From the NCBI GenBank assembly GCA_017517385.1, contig JAFWZG010000050.1:1-44609 (forward strand): a DNA stretch of 44,609 nt, in the 5' to 3' direction. Numbering within the stretch: position 1 is the first letter of the stretch; the number at the start of each line of letters is the position of its first letter. Origin of the DNA: Akkermansia sp. GTDB taxonomy: Bacteria; Verrucomicrobiota; Verrucomicrobiia; Verrucomicrobiales; Akkermansiaceae. Below, one piece after another: positions 16,905-25,684 of this stretch. Made by a program: the position numbers and the translations under genes. The notes under the pieces were generated by a model, which worked only from the letters and a program-made list of their open reading frames with translations, did not search any database and had not been told where the DNA came from.

Positions 16905-17903
16905 ATGATGAATCTGCCTGTACGCCCCCGCCGGAATAGGAAGTCCGCAGCCATGCGCGGCCTGATGCGTGAAACAACACTTAGTGCTGCCAATCTCATT
17001 TACCCCATGTTTGTGCAGGATGGGGACGAGAATACCCCCATTGAATCCCTCCCCGGTTGCACAAGGTGGTGTGTGGCGGATATCGCCGCGGAATGCCGTC
17101 GCCTTTATGAGTTGGGCATTCCGTGTGTGGATCTTTTTGCCGTGGTTCCGGAGCATAAGAAAGATGCTCAGGGGACAGAGGCTTGGAATCCGCAGGGCGT
17201 GGTGCCTCGCGCCATTGCCGCCATTAAGGCTGAGGTGCCTGAAATGCTGGTCATGACGGATGTGGCGCTGGACCCCTTTAATACTTATGGTCAGGATGGT
17301 ATCGTGAGAGAGTATGAGGACGGCAGCTATGAAATCTTGAATGATGAGACCGTAGAGGCCTTATGCCGCCAGGCTCTTTGCCATGCTCGCGCTGGTGCGG
17401 ATGTTATCTCGCCTAGTGATATGATGGATGGGCGTATCGCGGCTCTTCGCGCTGCTTTGGATGCTGAGGGCTTCACCGGTGTATCCCTGCTGAGTTATAC
17501 TGCTAAATACGCCTCTGCATACTACGGGCCTTTCCGTGGCGCGCTGGGCAGTGCGCCTAAGTTTGGTGATAAGAAAACGTACCAGATGGATCCAGCGAAT
17601 GTGCGTGAAGCCGTGCGCGAGGCCCTGCTGGATTCCGCAGAAGGAGCTGATATGCTCATGGTGAAACCGGCTACGCTGTATCTGGACGTCGTTAGCGAAC
17701 TGCGCCGCCACACTCAGCTGCCAATTGCTGCATACCACGTGAGCGGTGAGTATCTCATGCTAAAAGCGGCTGCTGCTTCCGGATGGCTGGATGAGCGCAG
17801 CTGTATGCTGGAGGCGCTTCTCTCCATTCGCCGAGCCGGAGCGGACATGATTCTTACCTATGCTGCTCCGCAAGTAGCGGAATGGCTCAGAGAGGAGGAA
17901 TAA
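16905..17903 (+). CDS. hemB: Delta-aminolevulinic acid dehydratase (porphobilinogen synthase)
   Basis: 332 residues. Condenses two 5-aminolevulinate molecules to porphobilinogen in haem synthesis. Both active-site lysines are seen: Lys201 (SYTAKYASAYYGPFR) and Lys254 (LMVKPATLYLD). The metal segment at 118-132 reads DVALDPFNTYGQDG, with Asp in place of the zinc-binding cysteines, so this is the magnesium-type enzyme. In-frame ATGs also occur at 16890, 16896 and 16908; 16905 is chosen from the promoter position. The next gene starts 6 bases after the stop. Confidence 0.95.
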   Translation: MMNLPVRPRRNRKSAAMRGLMRETTLSAANLIYPMFVQDGDENTPIESLPGCTRWCVADIAAECRRLYELGIPCVDLFAVVPEHKKDAQGTEAWNPQGVVPRAIAAIKAEVPEMLVMTDVALDPFNTYGQDGIVREYEDGSYEILNDETVEALCRQALCHARAGADVISPSDMMDGRIAALRAALDAEGFTGVSLLSYTAKYASAYYGPFRGALGSAPKFGDKKTYQMDPANVREAVREALLDSAEGADMLMVKPATLYLDVVSELRRHTQLPIAAYHVSGEYLMLKAAAASGWLDERSCMLEALLSIRRAGADMILTYAAPQVAEWLREEE

Positions 17904-17909
17904 AGTTTG

Positions 17910-18980
17910 ATGGGCCCTTGCTGGCCTGCCCCTGCTTTCATGATAAGAACCCGTGAGCAACGTCGTCATGGTATTCGCCTGCTGAATTTGCGGGTGGACG
18001 TGTGGCTGTTTCTTCTGGTTCTTGCATCTTCGGTTCTCGCACTACTGTGCCTGAGTCCGAATAATCTCTCTTTGCAGGTGGAGGAGGGGCCTCCTGTGGA
18101 GGCATTCATCACTCCTGATGAGGAGCTTCCCGCAGAGCAGGCGCTTCCCCCCGCCGGGCGCCCTGTTCGCTTTCTGATGTACAATGTGCAGAATTACTTT
18201 GTAGCCGGAGAAACGAGCCGCTCTCGTTATGTTTCTCGGCCCAAATCTGAGGCTTCTCGTAATGCTGTAGCGGATGTTATCGCTGAAGCTGCGCCGGAGA
18301 TAGTGGGCCTCATTGAAATAGGTGGCGAGAAGGCTATGGCGGATTTGCGGGAGAGGCTCGCGGAGAGAGGGCTGGAGTACGCTCATGCGTATGTGTTGAC
18401 ACGTCAGGGGGAGGACCGCGCGCTTGGGATATTGTCTCAGCACCCTATCGTCAGGAATGATTCCGTGGCGGATATGCCTTTGCGTGGGCGGCAGCGCCGC
18501 CTGATGCTTCGAGGGGTGTTGGATGTAACGGTGGAACTTGCTGACGGACGGCAGTTTCGCCTGATTGGGGCTCACCTCAAATCCCGCATGGCAACGGATG
18601 CCCGCGCGGCTGAGCATCTCCGTATTGAGGAGGCCCGCACTCTCGCGTATTACTTGCACATGCTCCTGCGGAGGAATCCCTCTATCCCCTTACTGGTTTT
18701 TGGGGATTGGAATGATGGGCCCGCGGATTCGTCTCTTTCAGTGATAAGGAGCGGGCTTAGTGATGTTTCCGCCCTTACGCGGCTTAAGCCAGCAGACTCA
18801 CGCGGCCATGAATGGACTCTTCATTACGAGGCTGAACAAACGTATTATGCGTTTGATCAGATGTATGTGAACGCCGCTATGAGAACCCGCCGCGGGCGCC
18901 GTAGCCGCTGCGGGATTGTGGATATTGACAGCGCTGCCAAGGCGAGTGACCACCGGGCACTTTGGTGTGAACTGCGCTGA
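17910..18980 (+). CDS. Membrane-anchored endonuclease/exonuclease/phosphatase (EEP) family protein
   Basis: 356 residues. A membrane segment at about 32-52 (VDVWLFLLVLASSVLALLCL) is followed by a proline-rich linker and an EEP fold: LMYNVQNYF, VGLIEIGG (catalytic Glu), LIGAHLKSR, FGDWND and the closing SDHRALWCEL. EEP members are Mg-dependent nucleases or phosphodiesterases; the extracytoplasmic position suggests a secreted nuclease or lipid/sugar phosphatase, but the substrate is unknown. One of the few genes with a visible Shine-Dalgarno (GAGGAGG, 17892-17898). Probably co-transcribed with hemB. Confidence 0.82.
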   Translation: MGPCWPAPAFMIRTREQRRHGIRLLNLRVDVWLFLLVLASSVLALLCLSPNNLSLQVEEGPPVEAFITPDEELPAEQALPPAGRPVRFLMYNVQNYFVAGETSRSRYVSRPKSEASRNAVADVIAEAAPEIVGLIEIGGEKAMADLRERLAERGLEYAHAYVLTRQGEDRALGILSQHPIVRNDSVADMPLRGRQRRLMLRGVLDVTVELADGRQFRLIGAHLKSRMATDARAAEHLRIEEARTLAYYLHMLLRRNPSIPLLVFGDWNDGPADSSLSVIRSGLSDVSALTRLKPADSRGHEWTLHYEAEQTYYAFDQMYVNAAMRTRRGRRSRCGIVDIDSAAKASDHRALWCELR

Positions 18981-18994
18981 TATAAGGTATCAGC
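18976..18994. terminator. Small hairpin spanning the two stop codons of convergent genes
   Basis: GCTGATA (18976-18982) and TATCAGC (18988-18994) pair over a 5-base loop. The two arms contain the stop codons of both convergent genes. The stem is short and the T-run is only three, so it is a weak terminator at best. Confidence 0.35.
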
Positions 18995-21416
18995 TTTCAG
19001 GCTGGAGAGCTCGGGATTGGAAATTGAACTTGCGGATATTGTCCGCCCAGTCAGCAAATTGCTGAGCCCTGTGGCCGGGGCCGATGACGGGGCGGTGCGC
19101 ATCCGGTTTCAATGGCCACGCGGCTATCATATCTGCCAGTTCAGCAGCCTCAGCGTGTTTGCTCTGTGAGAGATACTGAGAGACTGCTCCCGCCCCGGCA
19201 AAATACAGCACAAACCATTTTTCATCGTTCATCTCGGCTTCCGTTGCTGCTGAGACGCTTTCTATGAGCTGCATGTATTGTGCGATGGCTTCATCCGTGA
19301 GGCCGTTGCGTGCCAGAATGGAGGCACGCTGAATTCGGGCGCGAGTTATCCAAGCTTGGGAAAGATTTTGAACTTCGAAGATGCGGTTGTTTGTCAGGAG
19401 TGCTTCACTGAGACCCTCCGGCGTACCTCTGAGCGTTTGTTCGTGTGCTTGTATACTCAGTGCCAGAGCCTGCTCTGAAGATGAGAGATCGTTTCTGCGC
19501 AGGAGCTCTGAGAGTATTCTGCGAGCTTCGGCCCCACGGTTAATCCAAGCTAGCACTCGGGCTTGAAGCATGAGCGCATGATTTCTGTACCGGGTGTTAT
19601 GCTCGGCTGCTGCGGCAAAAAGCTCGACTGCGAGAGTCAACTGTTCGAGTGATTTCAGTTGTTCCGCCTGTCTGGCAGCCAGCAGGTATGCTCGTGCTCT
19701 CGTTTCTTTGTTGCTTGTGCTTTCTGCCAGCTGGAGCAGCAAATCAAGGGCCTCTTCATGGCGCTTTGCAAGTGAGAGCCGGTGAGCGAGATGCACTGTA
19801 AGAACAGTTTTTACCTCAGTTCTTCGAGTGTTAGCCAGAGCATCTTTCAGCAGGGAAATCGGATCCTGATAAGCTCCCCCGGCTGCATTCAGTTTTTCTA
19901 TGGCCTGAAGTTGCAGAGAATAGAAGCGGAGAACTTGCTCATCCGTCCAGTTCCGGTGCTGATTCGGGGTGCATTCATTGAGCCTGCTCATGGCACTTTC
20001 CGGGTTGGAGCATAGCTCAAGTTCAGCTCGCTGGAGCATGATTTCTACGTTTTCTGCCTCTGTCGGGGAAAGCAGGGCCGCAGACTGTAATTCGGCTTCC
20101 GCTTCTGCGGGATTGGTATGTAGAATGAGGCCGGCATGCGTGAGCAGCAGGCTGCGCCGTGTTTGCTCGGGGAGTGCTTCTTTGGCCAGCAGTGTGTCGA
20201 TGATATCCTGACTGCCGCTGAGCACGGCGCAGTACATCGCGTTACAGATGGCCGCGGTTTGCAAATCGTAGGAGGCAATTTCTGCGCACTGCAAAAATAG
20301 CTCAGCAGTCGCGCGCTCATTACCGGGCATACAGCATGCTTTATAGAAGAGGTAGCGAGGATTTGTATCATCCGGCTGCATCATTTTTTGATAGAGGGCA
20401 GCTTCGGAAACTCTGCCTCTTTCTACAAGATAACGCACCTGTTCACCCAATATGTGCTGAGAAAGAGGCTCGTTGGGCAACTGGGTGGCTGCTGTGTTTG
20501 CGATAGTGGCATCATTTGAGTTATATTCCGGGCCGGCGAACTGGAGGCGCTGTTGTACGGCAAGTGCGAGTGCTGCTCTATGCGGATTGCTGAGCTCGCG
20601 GCTCCATTCCTGCAGGCGGCGCTGCGCATATTCGCTTTTATTGAAAGCATTGTGTGTTTCAAGGCGTCGGAATGCTTCTTCGAGAAGAACGGAATCCGGA
20701 TTAGCGGAGATGAATTGGAGCAAGGTTTCTTCGCCTTTGCCTTCATTGTTTTCGCTTAGCTCTTCATCCTGCTCGTTTTGCTGGGGTTCGGCGGTTGCTT
20801 TATCATAATAAAGCTCTGCGATTGCCAAGCGTACGCGTTGTTTGAAGATGAGGGGAACGCTTGCGTTTGCCTCCATGGCTCGGCAAGCATTCAGAGCTTG
20901 GTCAAACTGGCGGGCTCGGCGTAACTCTTCTATATTCAGCAGCGCCACCATGGGCTGCAGTTCGGTCTGTGTTTTTGCTAGCTCACGCAGCGGATCCATG
21001 GTGGAAGCATCTCCGTTTGACGTGTAGCGCAATTGGTGCTCTGCAAGCGCGGCCTGTGCCAGAGTGGCAATTTCATGGTTCGGGCTTGCCGTCAGCGGCG
21101 CAACATATTCAACAAAGTCCAGATGCGGGCTTTGCCATGCGCAGTACATGATGGCTTTGGCCGCGTATGGATAGAAATTGCTTTCCGTCGGGATTTCTCG
21201 GAAAAGGTTAACCGCTTGGAAGGGGCGATTCAAATCAACGAGAGCTCTCCCTTTCCAGTACAGTACTGCCGGGGAATGAGGTGTGAGTTCCAGCGCAGAA
21301 AGTGCTTCCGCGGGCTTTCCTTCTCGGAGCAGTCGCTCGGCCTGGGCTACGTCTGCCTTGGCCGGAAGGAGGAGCCCCATGTAAAGCAGGGCGGTTAGAA
21401 TGTGGGGCGTTTTCAT
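18990..21416 (-). CDS. Large secreted helical-repeat (TPR-like) protein
   Basis: 808 residues. A signal peptide is clear (MKTPHILTALLYMGLLLPAK, then ADVAQ). The mature part is almost wholly alpha-helical with degenerate tetratricopeptide-like units such as AERLLREGKPAEALSALE and YWKGRALVDLNRPFQAVNLF. An acidic low-complexity loop falls near residues 210-230 (QNEQDEELSENNEGKGEE). It probably acts as a periplasmic or outer-membrane scaffold; no enzymatic motif is seen. Its ATG overlaps the stop of the M23 peptidase gene by 4 bases, so the two are translationally coupled. Confidence 0.78.
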   Translation of the reverse strand: MKTPHILTALLYMGLLLPAKADVAQAERLLREGKPAEALSALELTPHSPAVLYWKGRALVDLNRPFQAVNLFREIPTESNFYPYAAKAIMYCAWQSPHLDFVEYVAPLTASPNHEIATLAQAALAEHQLRYTSNGDASTMDPLRELAKTQTELQPMVALLNIEELRRARQFDQALNACRAMEANASVPLIFKQRVRLAIAELYYDKATAEPQQNEQDEELSENNEGKGEETLLQFISANPDSVLLEEAFRRLETHNAFNKSEYAQRRLQEWSRELSNPHRAALALAVQQRLQFAGPEYNSNDATIANTAATQLPNEPLSQHILGEQVRYLVERGRVSEAALYQKMMQPDDTNPRYLFYKACCMPGNERATAELFLQCAEIASYDLQTAAICNAMYCAVLSGSQDIIDTLLAKEALPEQTRRSLLLTHAGLILHTNPAEAEAELQSAALLSPTEAENVEIMLQRAELELCSNPESAMSRLNECTPNQHRNWTDEQVLRFYSLQLQAIEKLNAAGGAYQDPISLLKDALANTRRTEVKTVLTVHLAHRLSLAKRHEEALDLLLQLAESTSNKETRARAYLLAARQAEQLKSLEQLTLAVELFAAAAEHNTRYRNHALMLQARVLAWINRGAEARRILSELLRRNDLSSSEQALALSIQAHEQTLRGTPEGLSEALLTNNRIFEVQNLSQAWITRARIQRASILARNGLTDEAIAQYMQLIESVSAATEAEMNDEKWFVLYFAGAGAVSQYLSQSKHAEAAELADMIAAWPLKPDAHRPVIGPGHRAQQFADWADNIRKFNFQSRALQPES

Positions 21417-22483
21417 TGTCTGGCTTCAGTTACTGTTTGTGCCGGAGGCGGGTATACGCCTTGCGTCCACAGGAATTGGTTCACATAGCGCATGCCTGAA
21501 GATGTGAGCTGTGCGGTGCGGCTGTTACCTTTCACTCGATTCACCGTGCAGTTTTGTTGCAGGGTGGGCATGGCGCGGCAACTTACGATGACGGGAACGC
21601 TCACGGCCTGCCGGGATGGATATATGGCGATAGGAATCCCCTCCTGAGTAAAGGCGATTTCCAGTGCCGGTGGTGTCTGCCCCCAACGGCCTTTATAAAG
21701 GAAGGGGTGGCGGCGTAGTAAATCCATGGTGCCGATGCGGGGCACTCGTACTCTGTAGTGCTCCGTAAGCTGTCCAAAGTAGCGGGAAAGTGAGAAAGGA
21801 CGGCCATTTTTGCAGGCGAGAAGAATATCTGCCGCGTTCATGCCGATGAGATTAAGGCCGTTAAAGAGGCCGTGCTCATTTGTAGGTGGCGGGACAATCA
21901 AATCGTATGATGAGTTTATCATCAGGCAGATTTCCAAGTGCAGGTGAGCTCGGCGCTTGTTTAGCCCATCTCCGCTGTATCCCAGTATGCCTATCTCATT
22001 GCGAGGGCTGACCCGTTGTCCCTGCTCACAGGTTACGGAAGCCAAGTGTGCGTACAAGCTGTAAATGGTACCTTCTTTGATGCTATGGGCGATGACGATA
22101 TACCGCCCGTAGTTGCTTTTCCGTGGATCGGTATTCACATATGCCACAATGCCGGGAGCGACCGGGCGCACCGCATCCAGTGGCTCCCCATTTTCATCAC
22201 GTCGCAGCGGCTTTACATCTATCCCCTCATGCATGCGGCTGAACCTTAATTCCCGGTTTCCATCACGGAAGGGATTGCGTACCATGCCCCAAGTGCCGCC
22301 TTGCCACGGGCGTGTGGTTTCGCCCTCGAATATGCGGTCTACATACATGAAGTAGTCATCGCCGCCGGTTGTGTACAGGGTGCGATTATCCGTGGGCAGG
22401 TGAAAAACTATATCCTCAGCTGCCACGCAGAGGCATGGCAGCATGAGAAAAAGAAGCAGCTGGAGCAGGGCGCGAGCTCTCAT
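21413..22483 (-). CDS. Secreted M23 family metallopeptidase (LytM-like)
   Basis: 356 residues with a signal peptide (LLQLLLFLMLPCLCVAA). The M23 zinc site is complete: RMHEGIDV gives the HxxxD pair and HLHLE the HxH. Such enzymes cut peptide bridges in peptidoglycan or act as endopeptidase regulators. A domain of about 150 residues after the peptidase, including a LSRYFGQLTEHYRVRVPRIG stretch, is unassigned and may position the protein. It lies between a lipoprotein gene (3-base gap) and the TPR-like gene (4-base overlap), suggesting an envelope operon. Confidence 0.87.
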   Translation of the reverse strand: MRARALLQLLLFLMLPCLCVAAEDIVFHLPTDNRTLYTTGGDDYFMYVDRIFEGETTRPWQGGTWGMVRNPFRDGNRELRFSRMHEGIDVKPLRRDENGEPLDAVRPVAPGIVAYVNTDPRKSNYGRYIVIAHSIKEGTIYSLYAHLASVTCEQGQRVSPRNEIGILGYSGDGLNKRRAHLHLEICLMINSSYDLIVPPPTNEHGLFNGLNLIGMNAADILLACKNGRPFSLSRYFGQLTEHYRVRVPRIGTMDLLRRHPFLYKGRWGQTPPALEIAFTQEGIPIAIYPSRQAVSVPVIVSCRAMPTLQQNCTVNRVKGNSRTAQLTSSGMRYVNQFLWTQGVYPPPAQTVTEARQ

Positions 22484-22486
22484 ACG

Positions 22487-23062
22487 TTAATTAAAAATCT
22501 CGCCTACGGTACGGCCAGTAAAGTCACGTGCCTGGCTTTGCACACCCTGAGGCTTCTGCGGGAGCGGGCGAGGATTATCATCCTTAAAGCGGGCTTCTTC
22601 CAGCTCGGGGTCAATGGGCTCCACGCTGTTAGCAATCATCTTGAGGTCGTAACCGTTCAGGCCGTTCCAGATGACCAACACGCCATCATTTACGGGCGAG
22701 ATGCGCATGGGCTCCATGGCTAAACCATTCACAACGGGCAGCATCAGCATGCCACTCTTTTCTACTGTGTTGTAGTACAGACGATTGCGCCATTCTTTCT
22801 TGGCGTAGAGCGTTACACCGTATGAGCCATCAGGGTTCAGGTGGGAGCGGAAACGCTCAAAGTGATCCAGTGACATGATTGGCATGCGGGTGTATGTTAC
22901 ACCATTGAAATTAACAATCATGCGTGAGCTGGTGCTTTCTGCTGCACTTGTCACAGTATTGGAATCTTGTACAAGGAAATATACGGGATAGGCTTTCTGA
23001 GACTGGCAGCTGCAGAGCGCGGCCGCTGCAATCGCGGTCAAGGCGGAAAGGATGAACTTCAT
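22487..23062 (-). CDS. Lipoprotein of unknown function
   Basis: 191 residues from ATG 23062. The N-terminus MKFILSALTAIAAAALCSCQ is a lipoprotein signal with the acylated Cys probably at 19. The mature protein is beta-rich (MIVNFNGVTYTRMPIM, YGVTLYAKKEWRNRLYYN) and ends with a charged, proline-rich tail. No family is recognised. It is the first gene of the lipoprotein - M23 - TPR group. The frame is open to 23122, but those residues are not signal-like and overlap the promoter. Confidence 0.75.
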   Translation of the reverse strand: MKFILSALTAIAAAALCSCQSQKAYPVYFLVQDSNTVTSAAESTSSRMIVNFNGVTYTRMPIMSLDHFERFRSHLNPDGSYGVTLYAKKEWRNRLYYNTVEKSGMLMLPVVNGLAMEPMRISPVNDGVLVIWNGLNGYDLKMIANSVEPIDPELEEARFKDDNPRPLPQKPQGVQSQARDFTGRTVGEIFN

Positions 23063-23088
23063 ATGAGAATGGCGGTGATACTTCCGAC

Positions 23089-23094
23089 ACTCTA
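23089..23094 (-). promoter_or_regulatory. Extended -10 promoter of the lipoprotein gene
   Basis: TGC followed by TAGAGT on the minus strand, about 26 bases before the start at 23062. The -35 (TGGAAA at 17 bp) is poor, so this depends on the TGn extension. Confidence 0.45.
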
Positions 23095-23125
23095 GCACAT
23101 TTTTGCGCGCATTTCCAGCCAAAAA

Positions 23126-23770
23126 TCAGCCACGCAGAAAACTACGGCTGGTGATGCAGTAGTGCAGGCCGCTCCAGAGGGTCAGTATGACACTTGCCCA
23201 CAGGAAAATAGCTCGCATCCACTCTGCAATGGGGCCAACGGAAAGGCTGTGCAGGGGCTCAGGCAGGCTAGCTGCATACCCGAGGTGTACCAAGCATGCG
23301 ATGCAGTAGGCAAGCTGTATACCGGTTTTCCATTTGCCGCTTCTATCTGCAGCCATTACCACGCCTTTTTCTACGGCAAGCTGGCGCAGGCCGGTAACAA
23401 GGAACTCGCGGAAGATGATGAGAATGGTGACCCAGAAGGGGCACATGCCCACATACGTCAGATAAATGAATGCTGCACTGACCAGAATTTTGTCGGCAAG
23501 AGGATCAATCAGTTTCCCGAAGTTTGTCACTAGATTATACTTGCGCGCTAAGTACCCATCCAGAAAATCACTTATGGCGCCGGCCACAAAGGCCCAGAGG
23601 GCAATGCAATTTCCAACGGTAACAGGTACGAACCACCCATTGTTGGGCATGGTTTCCATCGGGCTGTCTCCGTTGATGAAAGGTGCCACGCCATCTATCG
23701 CCAGAGCAACTGCGAATACGATGACAAGAATGATGCGGACCAGCGTGATGGTGTTCGGGAGGTTTAACAT
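23126..23770 (-). CDS. pgsA: CDP-diacylglycerol--glycerol-3-phosphate 3-phosphatidyltransferase
   Basis: 214 residues from ATG 23770. Makes phosphatidylglycerol phosphate in the inner membrane. The CDP-alcohol phosphotransferase signature is complete: SDFLDGYLAR, then NFGKLIDPLADK (D-x2-DG-x2-AR-x8-G-x3-D-x3-D). Four to six membrane segments surround it. An open frame reaches 23797 through a TTG, but that codon lies inside the promoter. It lies just upstream of an envelope gene group on the same strand, with a separate promoter for the next gene. Confidence 0.93.
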   Translation of the reverse strand: MLNLPNTITLVRIILVIVFAVALAIDGVAPFINGDSPMETMPNNGWFVPVTVGNCIALWAFVAGAISDFLDGYLARKYNLVTNFGKLIDPLADKILVSAAFIYLTYVGMCPFWVTILIIFREFLVTGLRQLAVEKGVVMAADRSGKWKTGIQLAYCIACLVHLGYAASLPEPLHSLSVGPIAEWMRAIFLWASVILTLWSGLHYCITSRSFLRG

Positions 23771-23782
23771 GGTACGCCATCT

Positions 23783-23811
23783 CTTATACGCCCGCAAGGG
23801 GGTTCTTGCAA
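23783..23811 (-). promoter_or_regulatory. pgsA promoter
   Basis: Minus strand TTGCAA (23811-23806), 17 bp spacer, TATAAG (23788-23783), preceded by the common GGC. Twelve bases lie between the -10 box and the ATG at 23770. Confidence 0.7.
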
Positions 23812-23926
23812 GCCAAAAGCGTGTCTACGCGCTAGAGAATGTGTTTTTTTGCCCTGTTAACGTCAGTGTATGACATGAGCACCGGCAAAAAGAGTCAATG
23901 CGTGGCACTTCTGACATATTATGAGC

Positions 23927-23954
23927 TTGCAAGAGGGGGCGGATATGCTATACT
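23927..23954 (+). promoter_or_regulatory. Promoter of the membrane coiled-coil protein gene
   Basis: TTGCAA (23927-23932), 16 bp spacer, TATACT (23949-23954) with TGC before it. Seven bases remain before ATG 23962, predicting a leaderless message. Confidence 0.75.
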
Positions 23955-23961
23955 TTGCGCC

Positions 23962-24720
23962 ATGAACGGTTTTCGTATTACCATCCTGGCCTTGCTTGTT
24001 CTTGTGGTTGGGCTTATGTTTTACGTTGTTTTTGTAACACTGCCTAGCCGGCAGGCAGATTACAACATCTATCAGATTTCTCAGCAAGTTGCTCAGAATG
24101 AGCGTGAGGCTGCTTCTCATCGTGAGCGCATTAGCGCCTTTGGTGAAGCCGCAGAACAAAATGAGCTTTCTTCTGCCTATGCTGAGGCGGAAGCTGCGGA
24201 TCGTGAAGCTGTGCGCAACGTGTCTGACGCTGAAGAGCAGTCTGTTCTTGCTGAGGCACGCCGCCGTGCGGAGGCAGAGGCCGTTGCTCAGGCAGCTGCT
24301 CCGACTGGCTCTCAGACGGATGGCGCTATCGGCCTCGTGACGAACTTTAATAGTGAGTGGGTTTCTATTCGTTTCAAACCGGCAGTGGAATCTCCTTTCA
24401 ATGAGGGGCTTATCGTTGCTGTGCGTCGAGATGGTGTCGTGCTTTGTGAAGCAGTTGTGGACTGGAAGGATGAAGAATCCGGCGAGATTGGCGCTACTCT
24501 TAAGCCGCAGGAGTTCGGCAGCACTCAGGTGGATGTGAATGAGGAGGCCATTCTTCCCGTTCCCGGTGATGAGGTGATTTATTCTCCCTATGCTTCCTCT
24601 CGTGACCTTCGTCGCGACGATTCATTCCTGAATCCTCAGCCTACCACTGCTCCTTCCAACGATGGCGCTACACCTCAGCCTGAGCAGGTGGTGGATGAAG
24701 CCGCTATTCCTCAGCCCTGA
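23962..24720 (+). CDS. Membrane-anchored coiled-coil protein of unknown function
   Basis: 252 residues. One membrane segment at 5-28 (ITILALLVLVVGLMFYVVFV), then a coiled-coil rich in Ala, Glu and Arg at about 35-115 (QQVAQNEREAASHRERI, AEARRRAEAEAVAQ). A compact beta-type domain follows at about 120-205 (GLVTNFNSEWVSIRFKP, LIVAVRRDGVVLCEAVVDW), and the tail is proline- and glutamine-rich. The outline recalls MreC-like scaffold proteins, but the beta domain does not show MreC motifs. The chosen ATG follows the -10 box by 7 bases. First gene of a four-gene plus-strand run. Confidence 0.72.
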   Translation: MNGFRITILALLVLVVGLMFYVVFVTLPSRQADYNIYQISQQVAQNEREAASHRERISAFGEAAEQNELSSAYAEAEAADREAVRNVSDAEEQSVLAEARRRAEAEAVAQAAAPTGSQTDGAIGLVTNFNSEWVSIRFKPAVESPFNEGLIVAVRRDGVVLCEAVVDWKDEESGEIGATLKPQEFGSTQVDVNEEAILPVPGDEVIYSPYASSRDLRRDDSFLNPQPTTAPSNDGATPQPEQVVDEAAIPQP

Positions 24721-24739
24721 CCCTTTTTCACAGATAGCC

Positions 24740-25681
24740 ATGCCTTCACGCTCCAAGTCCTCGCTGTTTGATAACACGCCCACGTTTTCATTCGAGTTCT
24801 TCCCCCCCAAGACGGAGGAGGGCGCTCGCTCTCTGCTGGAAACCGTGGTGAGACTTCAGGAGTTTCGGCCGAGTTTTGTGAGTGTTACCTATGGCGCAGG
24901 CGGTAGTTCTCGTGAACTGACTCGCTCCGTAGTGCATGATATCCAGCAGCGTGGGATTCCCACCGTGCCTCACCTCACATGTGTGGGGCACACGGCGGAG
25001 GAAATCGAGAAAATCCTTGAGGGTTATGCACATGCAGGGGCCAGTGCCATTCTTGCGCTGCGCGGTGATCCTCCGCGCAACATGGCCTATGATCCCTCCA
25101 AGGATGCTTTCCGACATGCTTCTGAACTGGTGCGTTTCATCCGCGATTGGGAGGATAGAAACCGCCTTTCCAAGCGCCTCACCATCGGTGTGGCCGGTTT
25201 CTGCGAAGGCCATCCGGATACCCGCAACCGCATCCGCGAAATGGATTACCTGAAGGCAAAGCTGGATGAAGGCGCAGATTATATCTGTACCCAGTTGTTC
25301 TTTGATAATCACGCCTTCTTTGATTACCGTGATCGTTGCCGCTTGCTGGGGATAGACGTGCCCATCATTGCCGGTATCATGCCGGTTACCTCCATTTCCA
25401 GCATGAACCGCATGGCGGAACTTTCTGCCGGTACGAATTTCCCGGCTCGTCTGCTGAAGGCCATGCTGCGTGCCGGCGGTGATAAGGCAAGTATTGAGCG
25501 TATTGGTATCAATTACGCCAGCAACCAGTGCTCAGAGCTGCTGGATGCTGATGTGGACGGTATTCACTTCTACACGCTGAATCGCTCCAAGGCTACGCTT
25601 GAAATTTACAAGAATCTCGGTATTAACAACTATTTTGATGTGGATCGTATCCACATGCTCAGCAACATTTACAAATCCTGA
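24740..25681 (+). CDS. metF: 5,10-Methylenetetrahydrofolate reductase
   Basis: 313 residues. Reduces methylene-THF to methyl-THF for methionine synthesis using FAD and NAD(P)H. Landmarks are FSFEFFPPKTEEG near residue 16, SVTYGAGGSSRE, LTCVGHTAEEI, ALRGDPPR and CTQLFFDN. ATG 24740 starts where family homology begins, 19 bases after the preceding stop; an in-frame start at 24662 would overlap that gene by 59 bases. With the SHMT domain at 312-1997 it covers two steps of one-carbon flow. The next gene starts 3 bases after its stop. Confidence 0.95.
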   Translation: MPSRSKSSLFDNTPTFSFEFFPPKTEEGARSLLETVVRLQEFRPSFVSVTYGAGGSSRELTRSVVHDIQQRGIPTVPHLTCVGHTAEEIEKILEGYAHAGASAILALRGDPPRNMAYDPSKDAFRHASELVRFIRDWEDRNRLSKRLTIGVAGFCEGHPDTRNRIREMDYLKAKLDEGADYICTQLFFDNHAFFDYRDRCRLLGIDVPIIAGIMPVTSISSMNRMAELSAGTNFPARLLKAMLRAGGDKASIERIGINYASNQCSELLDADVDGIHFYTLNRSKATLEIYKNLGINNYFDVDRIHMLSNIYKS

Positions 25682-25684
25682 ACC

